DNA from: Curtobacterium sp. MCLR17_032
Lineage (GTDB): Bacteria; Actinomycetota; Actinomycetes; Actinomycetales; Microbacteriaceae
Direction: 5' to 3'
Length of the DNA: 64,000 nt
Assembly (NCBI RefSeq): GCF_003234795.2
Contig: NZ_CP126268.1
Coordinates: forward strand, 1,054,001-1,118,000
The notes under the pieces are model-generated. The model saw only the letters and a program-made list of their open reading frames with translations. It did no database searches and had not been told where the DNA came from. Positions 40,165 to 49,188 of the stretch are shown in pieces (position 1 is the first letter of the stretch; each line of letters starts with the position of its first letter). The position numbers and the translations under genes are program-made.

Positions 40165-43100
40165 ATGCACGACGACATCCCGCTCACCATCGGCCGCGCC
40201 CGCCGCGTGCTCGACGAGCGCATCCTGCCCGAGGTGCACGCCACCGCCGTCCCGCTCGACACCGCCTGGCACGAACTGCCCGGCGAGCCGATCGCCCCCG
40301 CCGAGGGGCTCGCGCTCACCTTCGAGCCGTACGAGGTCGGCACCCCCTGGGGCGCCGCGTGGGGCACCACCTGGTTCCGGCTGAGCGGCACCGTCCCCAC
40401 CGAGTGGGCCGGGCAGCGCGTCGAGGCCATCGTCGACCTCGGGTTCGACAAGAACATGCCGGGCTTCCAGTGCGAAGGACTCGTGTACCTGTCCGACGGC
40501 ACCCCGGTGAAGTCGATCAACCCCCGCAACCAGTGGGTGCTCCTCGCCGAAGAGGCCGTCGGTGGCGAGACCGTCGAGTTCTTCGTCGAGGCAGCGTCCA
40601 ACCCGGTCTTGCTCGACTACCACCCCTTCCTCGTGACGCAGGAGGGCGACATCCGGACCTCGTCCCCGAAGCGGCTGTACACGTCGCGTCGGATGGACCT
40701 GGCCGTGTTCGCGTCCGAGGTGCACGAACTCGCGCTCGACATCGACGTCCTGCTCGAACTGCAGGAGGAACTGCCGCAGGGCCCGCGCCGGATGCGGATC
40801 CTGCAGGCGCTCGACGACGCCCTGGACGCCCTCGACCTGCAGCACATCCCGGAGACGGCGTCCGATGCCCGCGCCGCGCTCGCCGAGGTGCTCGCCGCCC
40901 CCGCCGAGGCCTCCGCGCACCGGATCTCGGCCGTCGGCCACGCGCACATCGACTCCGCCTGGCTCTGGCCCGTGCGCGAGACGATCCGGAAGGTCGCCCG
41001 CACCACGTCGAGCATGACGGAGCTGATCGGGCAGACCGACGACTTCCTCTACGGCATGTCCAGCGCCCAGCAGTACGCCTGGATCAAGGAGCACCGCCCC
41101 GAGGTCTACGCGAAGGTCAAGGAGGCCGTCGCCGCCGGCCGGTTCCTGCCGCTCGGCGGGATGTGGGTCGAGTCCGACACGGTGATGCCGACCGGCGAGA
41201 GCATCGTCCGGCAGTTCTCGCAGGGCCAGCGGTTCTTCGAGCGCGAGTTCGGCATCCGGCCGAAGGGCGTGTGGCTGCCGGACAGCTTCGGGTACTCGCC
41301 GGCGCTGCCGCAGCTGATGCGCCGCGCGGGGTTCGAGTGGTTCTTCACGCAGAAGATCTCGTGGAACCAGGTCAACAAGTTCCCGCACCACACGTTCCTC
41401 TGGGAGGGCATCGACGGCTCGCGGGTGTTCTCGCACTTCCCGTCGATGGACACGTACAACTCGCGCCTGTCCGGGTCCGAGGTGGCGAAGGCCTCGCGCC
41501 AGTTCCGTGAGAACCGCCTGGCCTCCGGCTCGATCGCCCCCGTCGGCTGGGGCGACGGCGGCGGTGGCACCACCCGCGAGATGACCGGCACCGCCGCACG
41601 GCTGGCGGACCTGGAGGGCAGCGCCCGCGTCACGTGGGAACACCCCGACGCGTTCTTCGACCGTGCGAAGTCCGAGCTCGAGAACCCGCCGGTGTGGGTC
41701 GGCGAGCTCTACCTCGAGCTGCACCGCGCGACCCTGACCAGCCAGCACCAGACCAAGCAGGGCAACCGTCGCAGCGAGCACCTGCTCGTCGAGGCGGAGC
41801 TGTGGTGCGCGACGGCCGCCGCCCGCACCGACTTCGCGTACCCGTACGACGAACTCGACGCGCTGTGGCAGCAGGTCCTGCTCCAGCAGTTCCACGACAT
41901 CCTGCCGGGCACCTCGATCGCGTGGGTGCACCGCGAGGCCGTCGAGCGGTACGCCGAGATCGCGGACCGTCTGGAGGCCCTCATCGCCGCCGCCCTGTCG
42001 GCCCTCGCCGGGAGCGGGGACCGGACGGTCGTCGTCAACCCGGCCCCGGTCCTCCAGGCCGGCACCGGAGCGCTCAGCGCGGTCGTCGCGACCGACGTCC
42101 CGGCGACCACCGCCGTGTCGCTCACCGAGGCCGACGGCGGGTTCGTGCTCACCAACGAGCTGGTCCGCGTCGTCGTCGACGGCCGGGGACTCGTCACGAG
42201 TGCCGTCGACCTGACCACCGGACGCGACGCGATCGCCCCCGGGCAGGTCGCGAACCTGCTGCAGCTGCACCAGGACTTCCCGAACATGTGGGACGCGTGG
42301 GACGTCGACCGGTACTACCGGAACCGGGTCGACGACCTGGTCGACGTCACCGCCCTGCGCGGCTCGGTCGACGCGGACGGCGCCGCACGCGTCACCGTCT
42401 CGCGGGCGTTCAGCGAGTCGACCGTGACGCAGGAGATCACCCTCGCACCGGACACCCGCACCCTGGAGTTCGCGCAGGTCACGGACTGGCACGAGACCGA
42501 GAAGTTCCTCAAGGTGGCGTTCCCGCTCGACGTCCGCGCCGAGCACACCATCGCGGAGACCCAGTTCGGCGCGCAGAAGCGGGTGACCCACACGAACACC
42601 TCGTGGGAGGCGGCGAAGTTCGAGACGTCGATGCACCGCTACGTGCTCGCCGAGGAGCCCGGGTTCGGCGTCGCGCTGGTGAACGACTCGATCCACGGGT
42701 TCGACGTCACCCGCGACGCGGTCGCCGGGCACGTCACGACGACGCTCCGGCTCTCGCTGTTGCGGGCGCCGCGGTTCCCGGACCCGGAGACCGACCAGGG
42801 CGTCCAGACCCACCGGTACGGCCTGGTCATCGGCACCGACGTGATCGGGGCGACCGCGGCCGGCACGGCGATGAACAGCGCCGCCCGGACCGTCACCGGC
42901 GACCACGGCTTCGGGCCGCTCGTCCAGGCTTCCGGTGACGTGGTGGTGTCGGCCGTGAAGCTCGCCGACGACCGCTCCGGCGACCTGGTCGTCCGCGTGT
43001 ACGAGCCGGCGGGACGACGGGGCATCGGCGGACTGGGCGTCGACGGGCCCTTCGGGGAGCCGGTCGAGGTCACGCTGCTCGAAGAGGTCGACCCGGCACT

Positions 43101-43194
43101 GCCCGGCGTCGCGGCGGTCACCGACGGTGTGGCGGCCTTCGCGGTCGACGCCTTCGAGGTCCGCACCTTCCGCTTCCCGCGGAGCGGCCGCTGA
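40165..43194 (+). CDS. Alpha-mannosidase, GH38
   Basis: A 1009-residue zinc-dependent alpha-mannosidase, cytoplasmic (no signal peptide). Zinc and catalytic motifs: VGHAHIDSAWLWPVRETIRK (about 259-278), WVESDTVMPTGESIVRQ, GVWLPDSFGYSPALPQL (nucleophile Asp near 370) and LLQQFHDILPGTSIAWVH (second His of the metal site). N-terminal domain (about 1-250) and C-terminal beta domains are complete. It trims alpha-mannose from imported glycans. GGAAGG lies shortly before the ATG; only 37 bp separate it from the GH5 gene. Confidence 0.95.
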   Translation: MHDDIPLTIGRARRVLDERILPEVHATAVPLDTAWHELPGEPIAPAEGLALTFEPYEVGTPWGAAWGTTWFRLSGTVPTEWAGQRVEAIVDLGFDKNMPGFQCEGLVYLSDGTPVKSINPRNQWVLLAEEAVGGETVEFFVEAASNPVLLDYHPFLVTQEGDIRTSSPKRLYTSRRMDLAVFASEVHELALDIDVLLELQEELPQGPRRMRILQALDDALDALDLQHIPETASDARAALAEVLAAPAEASAHRISAVGHAHIDSAWLWPVRETIRKVARTTSSMTELIGQTDDFLYGMSSAQQYAWIKEHRPEVYAKVKEAVAAGRFLPLGGMWVESDTVMPTGESIVRQFSQGQRFFEREFGIRPKGVWLPDSFGYSPALPQLMRRAGFEWFFTQKISWNQVNKFPHHTFLWEGIDGSRVFSHFPSMDTYNSRLSGSEVAKASRQFRENRLASGSIAPVGWGDGGGGTTREMTGTAARLADLEGSARVTWEHPDAFFDRAKSELENPPVWVGELYLELHRATLTSQHQTKQGNRRSEHLLVEAELWCATAAARTDFAYPYDELDALWQQVLLQQFHDILPGTSIAWVHREAVERYAEIADRLEALIAAALSALAGSGDRTVVVNPAPVLQAGTGALSAVVATDVPATTAVSLTEADGGFVLTNELVRVVVDGRGLVTSAVDLTTGRDAIAPGQVANLLQLHQDFPNMWDAWDVDRYYRNRVDDLVDVTALRGSVDADGAARVTVSRAFSESTVTQEITLAPDTRTLEFAQVTDWHETEKFLKVAFPLDVRAEHTIAETQFGAQKRVTHTNTSWEAAKFETSMHRYVLAEEPGFGVALVNDSIHGFDVTRDAVAGHVTTTLRLSLLRAPRFPDPETDQGVQTHRYGLVIGTDVIGATAAGTAMNSAARTVTGDHGFGPLVQASGDVVVSAVKLADDRSGDLVVRVYEPAGRRGIGGLGVDGPFGEPVEVTLLEEVDPALPGVAAVTDGVAAFAVDAFEVRTFRFPRSGR

Positions 43195-43208
43195 CCGGCG
43201 CCTGCTGA

Positions 43209-43249
43209 GACCCCCGCCGTCGGGACTTCGGGTGTCCCGGCGGCGGGTC
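43209..43249 (+). terminator. Hairpin between the GH38 and EndoH genes
   Basis: Imperfect ~16-bp stem-loop (43209-43226 with 43234-43249). It could attenuate transcription of the downstream glycosidases or end the upstream part of the operon. Confidence 0.45.
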
Positions 43250-43318
43250 CCACGGCCGGTCGGTCGTGGACCCGCGGCGGCACCTCGTCGCCGCGGACAC
43301 CACTCGAAGAGGAGTGTC

Positions 43319-44278
43319 ATGCAGAAGTCCATGAAGATCGGGATCGTGGCGGCGCTGGTCGCCATGGTGGCGGCGCCGATGGTGCCCGCCGCCGCATCGG
43401 CAGCACCGGGCGGGCCGGCAGCGGCATCGCACGGGCACGGCCAGGGGCAGGGGCACGGGCGGCCGGGCCACGGCGCCCCGACGAAGACCGGGCCGACGAG
43501 CATCGCGTACGTCGAGGTGAACAACGACGAACTGCGGAACGTCGGGCGGTACACGCTCGAGAACGGGGCGAACGCGTTCGACGTGGCGATCATCTTCGCC
43601 GCGAACATCAACCGCGACGCCGACGGCGATGCGGTGCTCTACGCCAACGAGAACGTGCAGCGCACCCTCGACCAGGCGGCGACGCAGATCCGTCCGCTGC
43701 AGGCCAAGGGCATCAAGGTGACGCTCTCGGTGCTCGGGAACCACCAGGGCACGGGGCTCGCGAACTTCACCTCGAAGGCCGAGGCGCGGGACTTCGCCGC
43801 GCAGGTCGCCGCCACCGTGAAGCAGTACGGCCTGGACGGCGTCGACCTGGACGACGAGTACTCGGACTACGGCGTGGACGGCACCCCGCAGCCGAACGAG
43901 CAGTCGATCGGGTGGTTGATCTCGGCGCTCCGGGCGGACATGCCGGGCAAGATCATCTCGTTCTACGACATCGGCCCGTCGTCCGACGCCCTGAAGACCG
44001 CGAACCCGTCCATCGGCAAGAAGCTCGACTACGCCTGGAACCCCTACTACGGCACCTACACGGCGCCGACGATCCCCGGGGTCGGGAAGTCGAAGCTGTC
44101 CGCCGCCGCGATCGACATCCAGAACACCCCGGCAGCGACCGCAGTGAGCCTGGCGCAGCGCAGCAAGGCCGACGGGTACGGCGTCTTCATGACGTACAAC
44201 CTGCCGGACGGCGACGTCAGCCCGTACGTGTCCGGGTTCACGAAGGTGCTGTACGGCCAGTCGGCCGTCTACAAGTAG
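43319..44278 (+). CDS. Secreted endo-beta-N-acetylglucosaminidase, EndoH-type GH18
   Basis: A 319-residue secreted enzyme. A Sec signal peptide (about residues 1-28, MKIGIVAALVAMVAAPMVPAAASA) precedes a His/Gly-rich linker (HGHGQGQGHGRPGHG) and the GH18 barrel. The catalytic motif is YGLDGVDLDDEYSDYG (DGxDxDxE, acid Glu near 182), and FAANINRDADG, VTLSVLGNHQG and YAWNPYYGTY match EndoH. It cuts between the two core GlcNAc residues of high-mannose N-glycans, releasing Man-n-GlcNAc for import. Good Shine-Dalgarno (GAGGAG). The only secreted glycosidase of the locus. Confidence 0.93.
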   Translation: MQKSMKIGIVAALVAMVAAPMVPAAASAAPGGPAAASHGHGQGQGHGRPGHGAPTKTGPTSIAYVEVNNDELRNVGRYTLENGANAFDVAIIFAANINRDADGDAVLYANENVQRTLDQAATQIRPLQAKGIKVTLSVLGNHQGTGLANFTSKAEARDFAAQVAATVKQYGLDGVDLDDEYSDYGVDGTPQPNEQSIGWLISALRADMPGKIISFYDIGPSSDALKTANPSIGKKLDYAWNPYYGTYTAPTIPGVGKSKLSAAAIDIQNTPAATAVSLAQRSKADGYGVFMTYNLPDGDVSPYVSGFTKVLYGQSAVYK

Positions 44279-44291
44279 GGACGACTGATCG

Positions 44292-47200
44292 ATGAGTGTT
44301 GAACGCCGTGGCGGCTCGGCTGCCAGCCTGACGACCGCTGGCCCGTCGACCGCCGTCGCGGCCCGGAACGGGGTCGGGTTCGTCTCGCACGAGGCGACCC
44401 TGGTCGAACGGACCGGCCCGGGGACGACCGTCGTGGTCGTCCCCGGGCTCGACGGTCACGAGGTCGGGCCCACCGACGTCCTGACCTGGGTCTGGTTCCC
44501 GGAACGGTCCCTGCCCGCGGGGCAGACCGAACCGGCCGAACGGGACCTGGACGGGTTCTGGGCCGCCACGGCGTTCGCACTCGACATCGTCTTCACCGAC
44601 GGCACCCGGCTGAGCGACGGAGCGTCGGGCGCGCACCCCTTCGACCAGACGGGCGCCGTCGACCAGGCTCGCGCCGTCGACCAGTACGGCGACGCGGTCA
44701 CCCCCGAGGCGCAGGACGACGCCCGCAAGCAGTGGGTCGACCAGTGGAACCGGCGGACCGTCGACCTGTCGGCGCACGTCGGCCGGGTGGTGGACCGCCT
44801 GGAGGCCCGCCTCGGCCGCGCAGACCAGCCCGCCCCCGCCACCGGCGTGGCTTCCACCGGCATGGTCTCCGCCGGCGCGGTCGCCACCGGTACGGACGAC
44901 GGCGCCGCTGCCGCGGACCGCCCGGTCCGCGGCTGGCTCGACGACGTCCGCATCGAGCCCGCTGGCCGGGCGGCCGGCGCCCTGCCCGCCGACGCCCGCC
45001 CCCTCGACCACGTCCGCACCACCCGCGGCACGCACTCGTCCGGCACGTTCTCGCGCGGCAACAACGCCCCGCTCGTCGGCCTGCCGCACGGTGGGGTGTT
45101 CGGGCTGCCGATGACGAACGCCGCCGACAGCCGGTGGCCGTACGCCTACCAGGAGCACAACCGGCCGAGCGACAACCGGCCGACGATCCAGGCCTTCGCG
45201 ACGAGTCACCTGCCTTCGCCGTGGATGGCCGACCGCGGGGTGTTCCAGGTGATGCCGTCCCCGCTCACCGACCCCGACGTCGACCGCACCGCCCGCGCGC
45301 TCGGGTTCGACCACGTCGACGAACTCGACGGCCCGCACCGCTACCGGGTCGCCCTCGACCAGGACGTCACCGCCGAGATGACCGCCGGGGAGTTCGCCCT
45401 GGCGTGGCGCTTCACCGGCGTCCGGAGCATCGTCCTCGACCACCACGGCGTCCTCCGCTCGTGCACCGTCCGGCTCGAGGACGGCACGGCGGTCGTCGAC
45501 GCCCTGCTCGACGACCGGGCCGAGACGCCGCCACACCACGTGCACCTCCGGATCGCCGACGCCGTCGCCGACCACACCACGTTCGTCGACGGGCTGCTCC
45601 GCGGCCGGGTCGAGGTCTCCGGCGACACCGACGTCCTGCTCGGCATCTCGACCGTCTCCGCCGAGGACGCGGCCGCGAACCTCCGCGCCGCGGGGGACTT
45701 CGACGCGATGCGCCACCACGCCGAGCGCCGCTGGACCGCCGAACTCGACACGCTGCAGGTCCAGGGCGCCACCCCGGACCAGCTCGTCTCGCTGTACTCC
45801 GGGCTGTACCGGGCGTTCCTCTACCCGACCCGGGCGGGGGAGACCGCCCTCGTCCGCGAGACCGACCCCGCCGGACGCCCTCGACACCGGTCCCCGTACG
45901 GCGACGTCCTGTCCGAGCCGATCCGCGACGAGCCCGGCCCCGAGGTCGTCGACGGACCGCTCACCACCACGAACGGGTTCTGGGACACCTACCGGACCGC
46001 CTGGCCGCTGCTCGCGCTCCTCACCCCGGACACCGCGGCCGACCTGGCCGAGGGTGTCGTCGGACACTTCACCGACGGCGGCTGGACCCCGCGCTGGAGT
46101 GCCCCCGGCGCCGAGGACGTGATGACCGGCACCACGAGCGACACCGTGTTCGCCGACCTCGTCGCGAAGGGCGTCGACGGGTTCGACGTCGCGCAGGCGT
46201 ACCGGTCCGCGGTGCGCAACGCGACCGTCCCGGCACGGGACCGGCGGGTCGGGCGGAAGGGGAGCCTCCCGGGCCTGTTCCGCGGGTACGTCGACACGGC
46301 GACCGGCGAGGGCATGTCGTGGACGCTCGACGCGGCCATCAACGACTGGGGTGTCGCGGTGCTGGCGAACGCGATGGCGGACCGGGCCGTCGCGGCCGGC
46401 GATGACAGCGGCGCTGCCCGGTACCGGGCCGAACACGAGTGGTTCGCACGGCGGTCGCTGCAGTACCGGAACGTCTTCGACCGTGAGCGCGGGTTCTTCA
46501 TCGGCCGGACGCCCGACGGCGGCTGGCGTGGCGCCGGTCCCGACGGCGGTGTCGGCCCGGACGGCGGCTTCGACCCCGACGTGTGGGGGAGCGACTACAC
46601 CGAGACGAACGCGTGGGGCACGATGTTCACCGCCCCGCACGACGGCGCCGGGGTCGTCGACCTGCACGGCGGACCGGCCGCCTTCGACCAGGCGTTCGCC
46701 CGCTTCTGGGCGCGCCGCGAGACCGGCGGCACCGACCGCTCCGGCTCCTACGGCTTCGCGATCCACGAGATGACCGAGGCCCGCGACATCAGGATGGGCA
46801 TGCTCGGGCTGTCCAACCAGCCGGCGCACCACATCCCCTTCTTCCCGATGTCCACCGGCCGCCACGACGACGCCCACCGTGTCGTCCGCGCGTGCCTGGA
46901 GCGGCTGTTCGTCGGCTCCGACCTCGGCCAGGGGTACCCGGGCGACGAGGACAACGGCGAGATGAGCGCGTGGTACGTCTTCGCCACGATCGGGCTCTAC
47001 CCGCTGGCACCGTCGACCGGCACCTACGTGATCGTGCCGCCGTCGGTCCGCCGGACGGTGCTGCACCGGGCGGGAGGCGCGTCCACCGTCATCGAGACCA
47101 CCGGCAGCGGGGCGTACATCGCCTCGGTCACGGTCGACGGCGAGCCCTGGGAGTCGGTGAGCATCCCGCACGCGGTCGTGGTCGGCGCCTCGCACGTCGA

Positions 47201-47642
47201 GGTGGCTCTCGCCGAGACGCCCCAGGGCTGGGCGGCGGACACTCGCCCCGCGTCGGCCTCCGCGCTGCACGGGTACCGGGACACACCCGACGACGTGCTG
47301 CCGGTCGGGGTGTCGCCACTCACCGACGACACCGGTGTGAGCGTCGTGTCGCTCGGGGCCGGTGAGTCGGTCGTCGTGCCGGTCACGGTGCCGGCGGCCT
47401 CGCTCGTCACGGTGACCGTCGCCGCAGCGGGGACCGGGTCGTGGCGGATCGTGCTGCGGGACGCCGACGGTGCGGCGGTGCACGTGCTCGACGGACCGGA
47501 CGAGGTGTTCGAGTGGGACGGCCAGACCCGGGTGTTCCCGTTCGCCGGCGGGGTCGACGGCGGGACGCTGACGTTCGAGGCGCTGACGCCGATCGCGCTG
47601 ACGCAGCTGCAGCTCGTCGCGGCGGACGGGTCTGCTCCCTGA
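44292..47642 (+). CDS. Alpha-1,2-mannosidase, GH92
   Basis: A 1116-residue calcium-dependent exo-alpha-mannosidase. THSSGTFSRGNNAPLVGLPHGGVFGLPMTNA is the N-terminal beta-sandwich signature; the catalytic (alpha/alpha)6 domain contains GFWDTYRTAWPLL, GLSNQPAHHIPFF and GYPGDEDNGEMSAWYVF (about 883-899), the GH92 hallmark. The ~150-residue C-terminal extension (VPVTVPAASLVTVTVA...) is carbohydrate-module-like. There is no signal peptide, so it should act in the cytoplasm, unlike most Bacteroidetes GH92. Two short Ala/Thr/Gly-rich insertions are specific to this protein. Confidence 0.95.
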   Translation: MSVERRGGSAASLTTAGPSTAVAARNGVGFVSHEATLVERTGPGTTVVVVPGLDGHEVGPTDVLTWVWFPERSLPAGQTEPAERDLDGFWAATAFALDIVFTDGTRLSDGASGAHPFDQTGAVDQARAVDQYGDAVTPEAQDDARKQWVDQWNRRTVDLSAHVGRVVDRLEARLGRADQPAPATGVASTGMVSAGAVATGTDDGAAAADRPVRGWLDDVRIEPAGRAAGALPADARPLDHVRTTRGTHSSGTFSRGNNAPLVGLPHGGVFGLPMTNAADSRWPYAYQEHNRPSDNRPTIQAFATSHLPSPWMADRGVFQVMPSPLTDPDVDRTARALGFDHVDELDGPHRYRVALDQDVTAEMTAGEFALAWRFTGVRSIVLDHHGVLRSCTVRLEDGTAVVDALLDDRAETPPHHVHLRIADAVADHTTFVDGLLRGRVEVSGDTDVLLGISTVSAEDAAANLRAAGDFDAMRHHAERRWTAELDTLQVQGATPDQLVSLYSGLYRAFLYPTRAGETALVRETDPAGRPRHRSPYGDVLSEPIRDEPGPEVVDGPLTTTNGFWDTYRTAWPLLALLTPDTAADLAEGVVGHFTDGGWTPRWSAPGAEDVMTGTTSDTVFADLVAKGVDGFDVAQAYRSAVRNATVPARDRRVGRKGSLPGLFRGYVDTATGEGMSWTLDAAINDWGVAVLANAMADRAVAAGDDSGAARYRAEHEWFARRSLQYRNVFDRERGFFIGRTPDGGWRGAGPDGGVGPDGGFDPDVWGSDYTETNAWGTMFTAPHDGAGVVDLHGGPAAFDQAFARFWARRETGGTDRSGSYGFAIHEMTEARDIRMGMLGLSNQPAHHIPFFPMSTGRHDDAHRVVRACLERLFVGSDLGQGYPGDEDNGEMSAWYVFATIGLYPLAPSTGTYVIVPPSVRRTVLHRAGGASTVIETTGSGAYIASVTVDGEPWESVSIPHAVVVGASHVEVALAETPQGWAADTRPASASALHGYRDTPDDVLPVGVSPLTDDTGVSVVSLGAGESVVVPVTVPAASLVTVTVAAAGTGSWRIVLRDADGAAVHVLDGPDEVFEWDGQTRVFPFAGGVDGGTLTFEALTPIALTQLQLVAADGSAP

Positions 47643-47649
47643 CCGGGTG

Positions 47650-47700
47650 TTGACGCCCCTGGCTATGGGTGTTAGCTTTTGGCTAACACTCGTAGCCAGG
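47650..47700 (+). promoter_or_regulatory. Promoter with a nested palindromic TetR operator
   Basis: -35 TTGACG (47650-47655), 17-nt spacer, -10 TAGCTT (47673-47678). It overlaps a nested palindrome of perfect inner arms GTGTTAGC/GCTAACAC (47669-47676, 47682-47689) and perfect outer arms CCTGGCTA/TAGCCAGG (47658-47665, 47693-47700). The hydrolase gene and its TetR follow. Confidence 0.85.
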
Positions 47701-47708
47701 AGGCACCC

Positions 47709-48569
47709 ATGCTCGAACACATCGAACGCGACGGCGGCACGATCGCCGTCGACCTCAGCGGCACCGGACCCCTCGTCGTCCTCGCCCACGGCATGGGGGA
47801 CAGCCGACACTCGTACCGGTTCCTCGTGCCGGAACTCGTCGCCGCCGGGTACCGGGTCGCGAACGTCGACATCCGCGGCTGCGGCGACTCGAGCACCGGG
47901 TGGGCCGGGTACTCCCGCACCGACATCGCCGGAGACCTCGTCGCCGTCGTCCGACACCTCGGCGGTCCGGCCGTCGTCGTCGGCCAGTCCATCAGCGGCG
48001 GGGCCGCGACCATCGCCGCCGCCGACGCTCCGGACGTCATCACCGGCGTCGTCGAACTCGCTCCCTTCACCCGGGCGCAGTCGTTCGACATCGGCGGGTT
48101 CCTCCGCAACCGGAACCACCACCGCTCCGGCACGGTCCAACTCCTCCGCGTCATGGCCGCCGGCAGCCTGCCCGGCTGGCTCGCCTACCTCGACCTCGCC
48201 GTCCCCACCAAGCCCGCCGACTGGGCCGTCGAACGCAGCCGCATCGAGGACGCACTGCGACGACCCGGACGGATGGCGGTCCTCCAGGCCATGACCAAGA
48301 CGACCCCCGCCGACGCCGGAGCCCGACTGGCCGACGTCCGCTGCCCCGTCCTCGTCGTCCAGGGTGGCGCCGACCCGGACTGGGCTGACCCCGCCGCCGA
48401 GGGCCGCCGCATCCTCGCCGACCTGCCGACCGGACTCGGCGACCTCGCCGTCATCGACAGTGCCGGCCACTACCCGCACACCGAGACGCCCGCCGAGGTC
48501 CTGGCGCTCGTGCTGCCGTTCCTCGGCCGCACCCTCACCGCGACCACCACCGGCGGCGACCGTGCCTAG
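47709..48569 (+). CDS. Alpha/beta hydrolase
   Basis: A 286-residue alpha/beta-hydrolase. LVVLAHGMGDSRHSYRFL is the oxyanion loop (HG motif), VVVGQSISGGAATI the nucleophile elbow with Ser, VLVVQGGADPDWA the acid strand and SAGHYPHTETP the catalytic His. Substrate unknown (ester, lactone or halide types are all possible). An AGGAGG Shine-Dalgarno precedes the ATG at 47709. First gene of a two-gene operon controlled by its own TetR through the palindrome upstream. Confidence 0.9.
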   Translation: MLEHIERDGGTIAVDLSGTGPLVVLAHGMGDSRHSYRFLVPELVAAGYRVANVDIRGCGDSSTGWAGYSRTDIAGDLVAVVRHLGGPAVVVGQSISGGAATIAAADAPDVITGVVELAPFTRAQSFDIGGFLRNRNHHRSGTVQLLRVMAAGSLPGWLAYLDLAVPTKPADWAVERSRIEDALRRPGRMAVLQAMTKTTPADAGARLADVRCPVLVVQGGADPDWADPAAEGRRILADLPTGLGDLAVIDSAGHYPHTETPAEVLALVLPFLGRTLTATTTGGDRA

Positions 48570-49188
48570 GGCCGGACTCGACGCAGCGGTCGTCACCGCG
48601 GCCGCCGCCGGCCTGGCCGACGAGAACGGCCTCGCGCAGCTGAGCATGAGCACCGTCGCGGACCGGCTCGGCGTGAAGCCGCCGTCCCTCTACAAGCACG
48701 TGGCGGGCCTCCCGGACCTGACCCGGCGGATCGCCGCGCTCGCCGCCGCCGAGCTGACCGAGGAACTGGCCGACGCGACGCGCGGACACACCGGACGGGA
48801 GGCCCTGGTCGCCGCCGCGCGCACCGTCCGCCGGTACGTGCAACGGCACCCCGGCCGCTACGCGGCCACCACCGGCAGCCGGCCGGCGGACGCCGACGAC
48901 CCGCTCGCCACTGCCCTCGACCGGTCACTGTCGGCGTTCGTCACCGTCCTGCGGGACTACGGACTGGATCCGGCCGACGAGGTGCACGCGCTCCGGATGC
49001 TCCGCAGCATGCTGCACGGGTTCGCCACGCTCGAGGTGTCCGGCGGGTTCCAGCTCGGCACCGACGTGGACGAGAGCTTCACGTGGATGATCGACTTCCT
49101 CGACCAGGGGCTTCGGGCGCGGGCGTCGGGCGGGGGCGACGCCGGCGTCCCACACCGCGGTGTCAGCGGTGCGCGACCGCCGCGGTGA
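48562..49188 (+). CDS. TetR-family regulator
   Basis: A 208-residue repressor. The HTH is TVADRLGVKPPSLYKHVAGLPDL, the TetR recognition helix. The C-terminal helices (AALAAAELTEELADATRGHTGREALVAAARTVRRYVQRHP) and the wHTH-proximal aromatic region ESFTWMIDFLDQGLRA are family-typical for TetR/WHG type. The GTG start overlaps the hydrolase stop by 8 bp. Its 3' end overlaps the convergent glycosyltransferase by 26 bp. Confidence 0.9.
   Translation: MPRAGLDAAVVTAAAAGLADENGLAQLSMSTVADRLGVKPPSLYKHVAGLPDLTRRIAALAAAELTEELADATRGHTGREALVAAARTVRRYVQRHPGRYAATTGSRPADADDPLATALDRSLSAFVTVLRDYGLDPADEVHALRMLRSMLHGFATLEVSGGFQLGTDVDESFTWMIDFLDQGLRARASGGGDAGVPHRGVSGARPPR

Noticed and set aside
40165..43194. GH38 gene as a plant cell-wall mannanase
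   Set aside because: GH38 motifs are of the alpha-mannosidase type and the protein has no signal peptide; plant mannan is beta-linked.
39964..43611. A 1215-codon open frame on the minus strand across the GH5 and GH38 genes
   Set aside because: Composition is Arg/Val/Gly-rich with no motif, and it is antisense to two well-supported glycosidases. Long antisense frames are a normal result of third-codon GC bias here.
44238..48653. A 1471-codon open frame on the minus strand over the GH92 and hydrolase genes
   Set aside because: Same reason: no family motif, antisense to two strong genes, typical GC-rich shadow.
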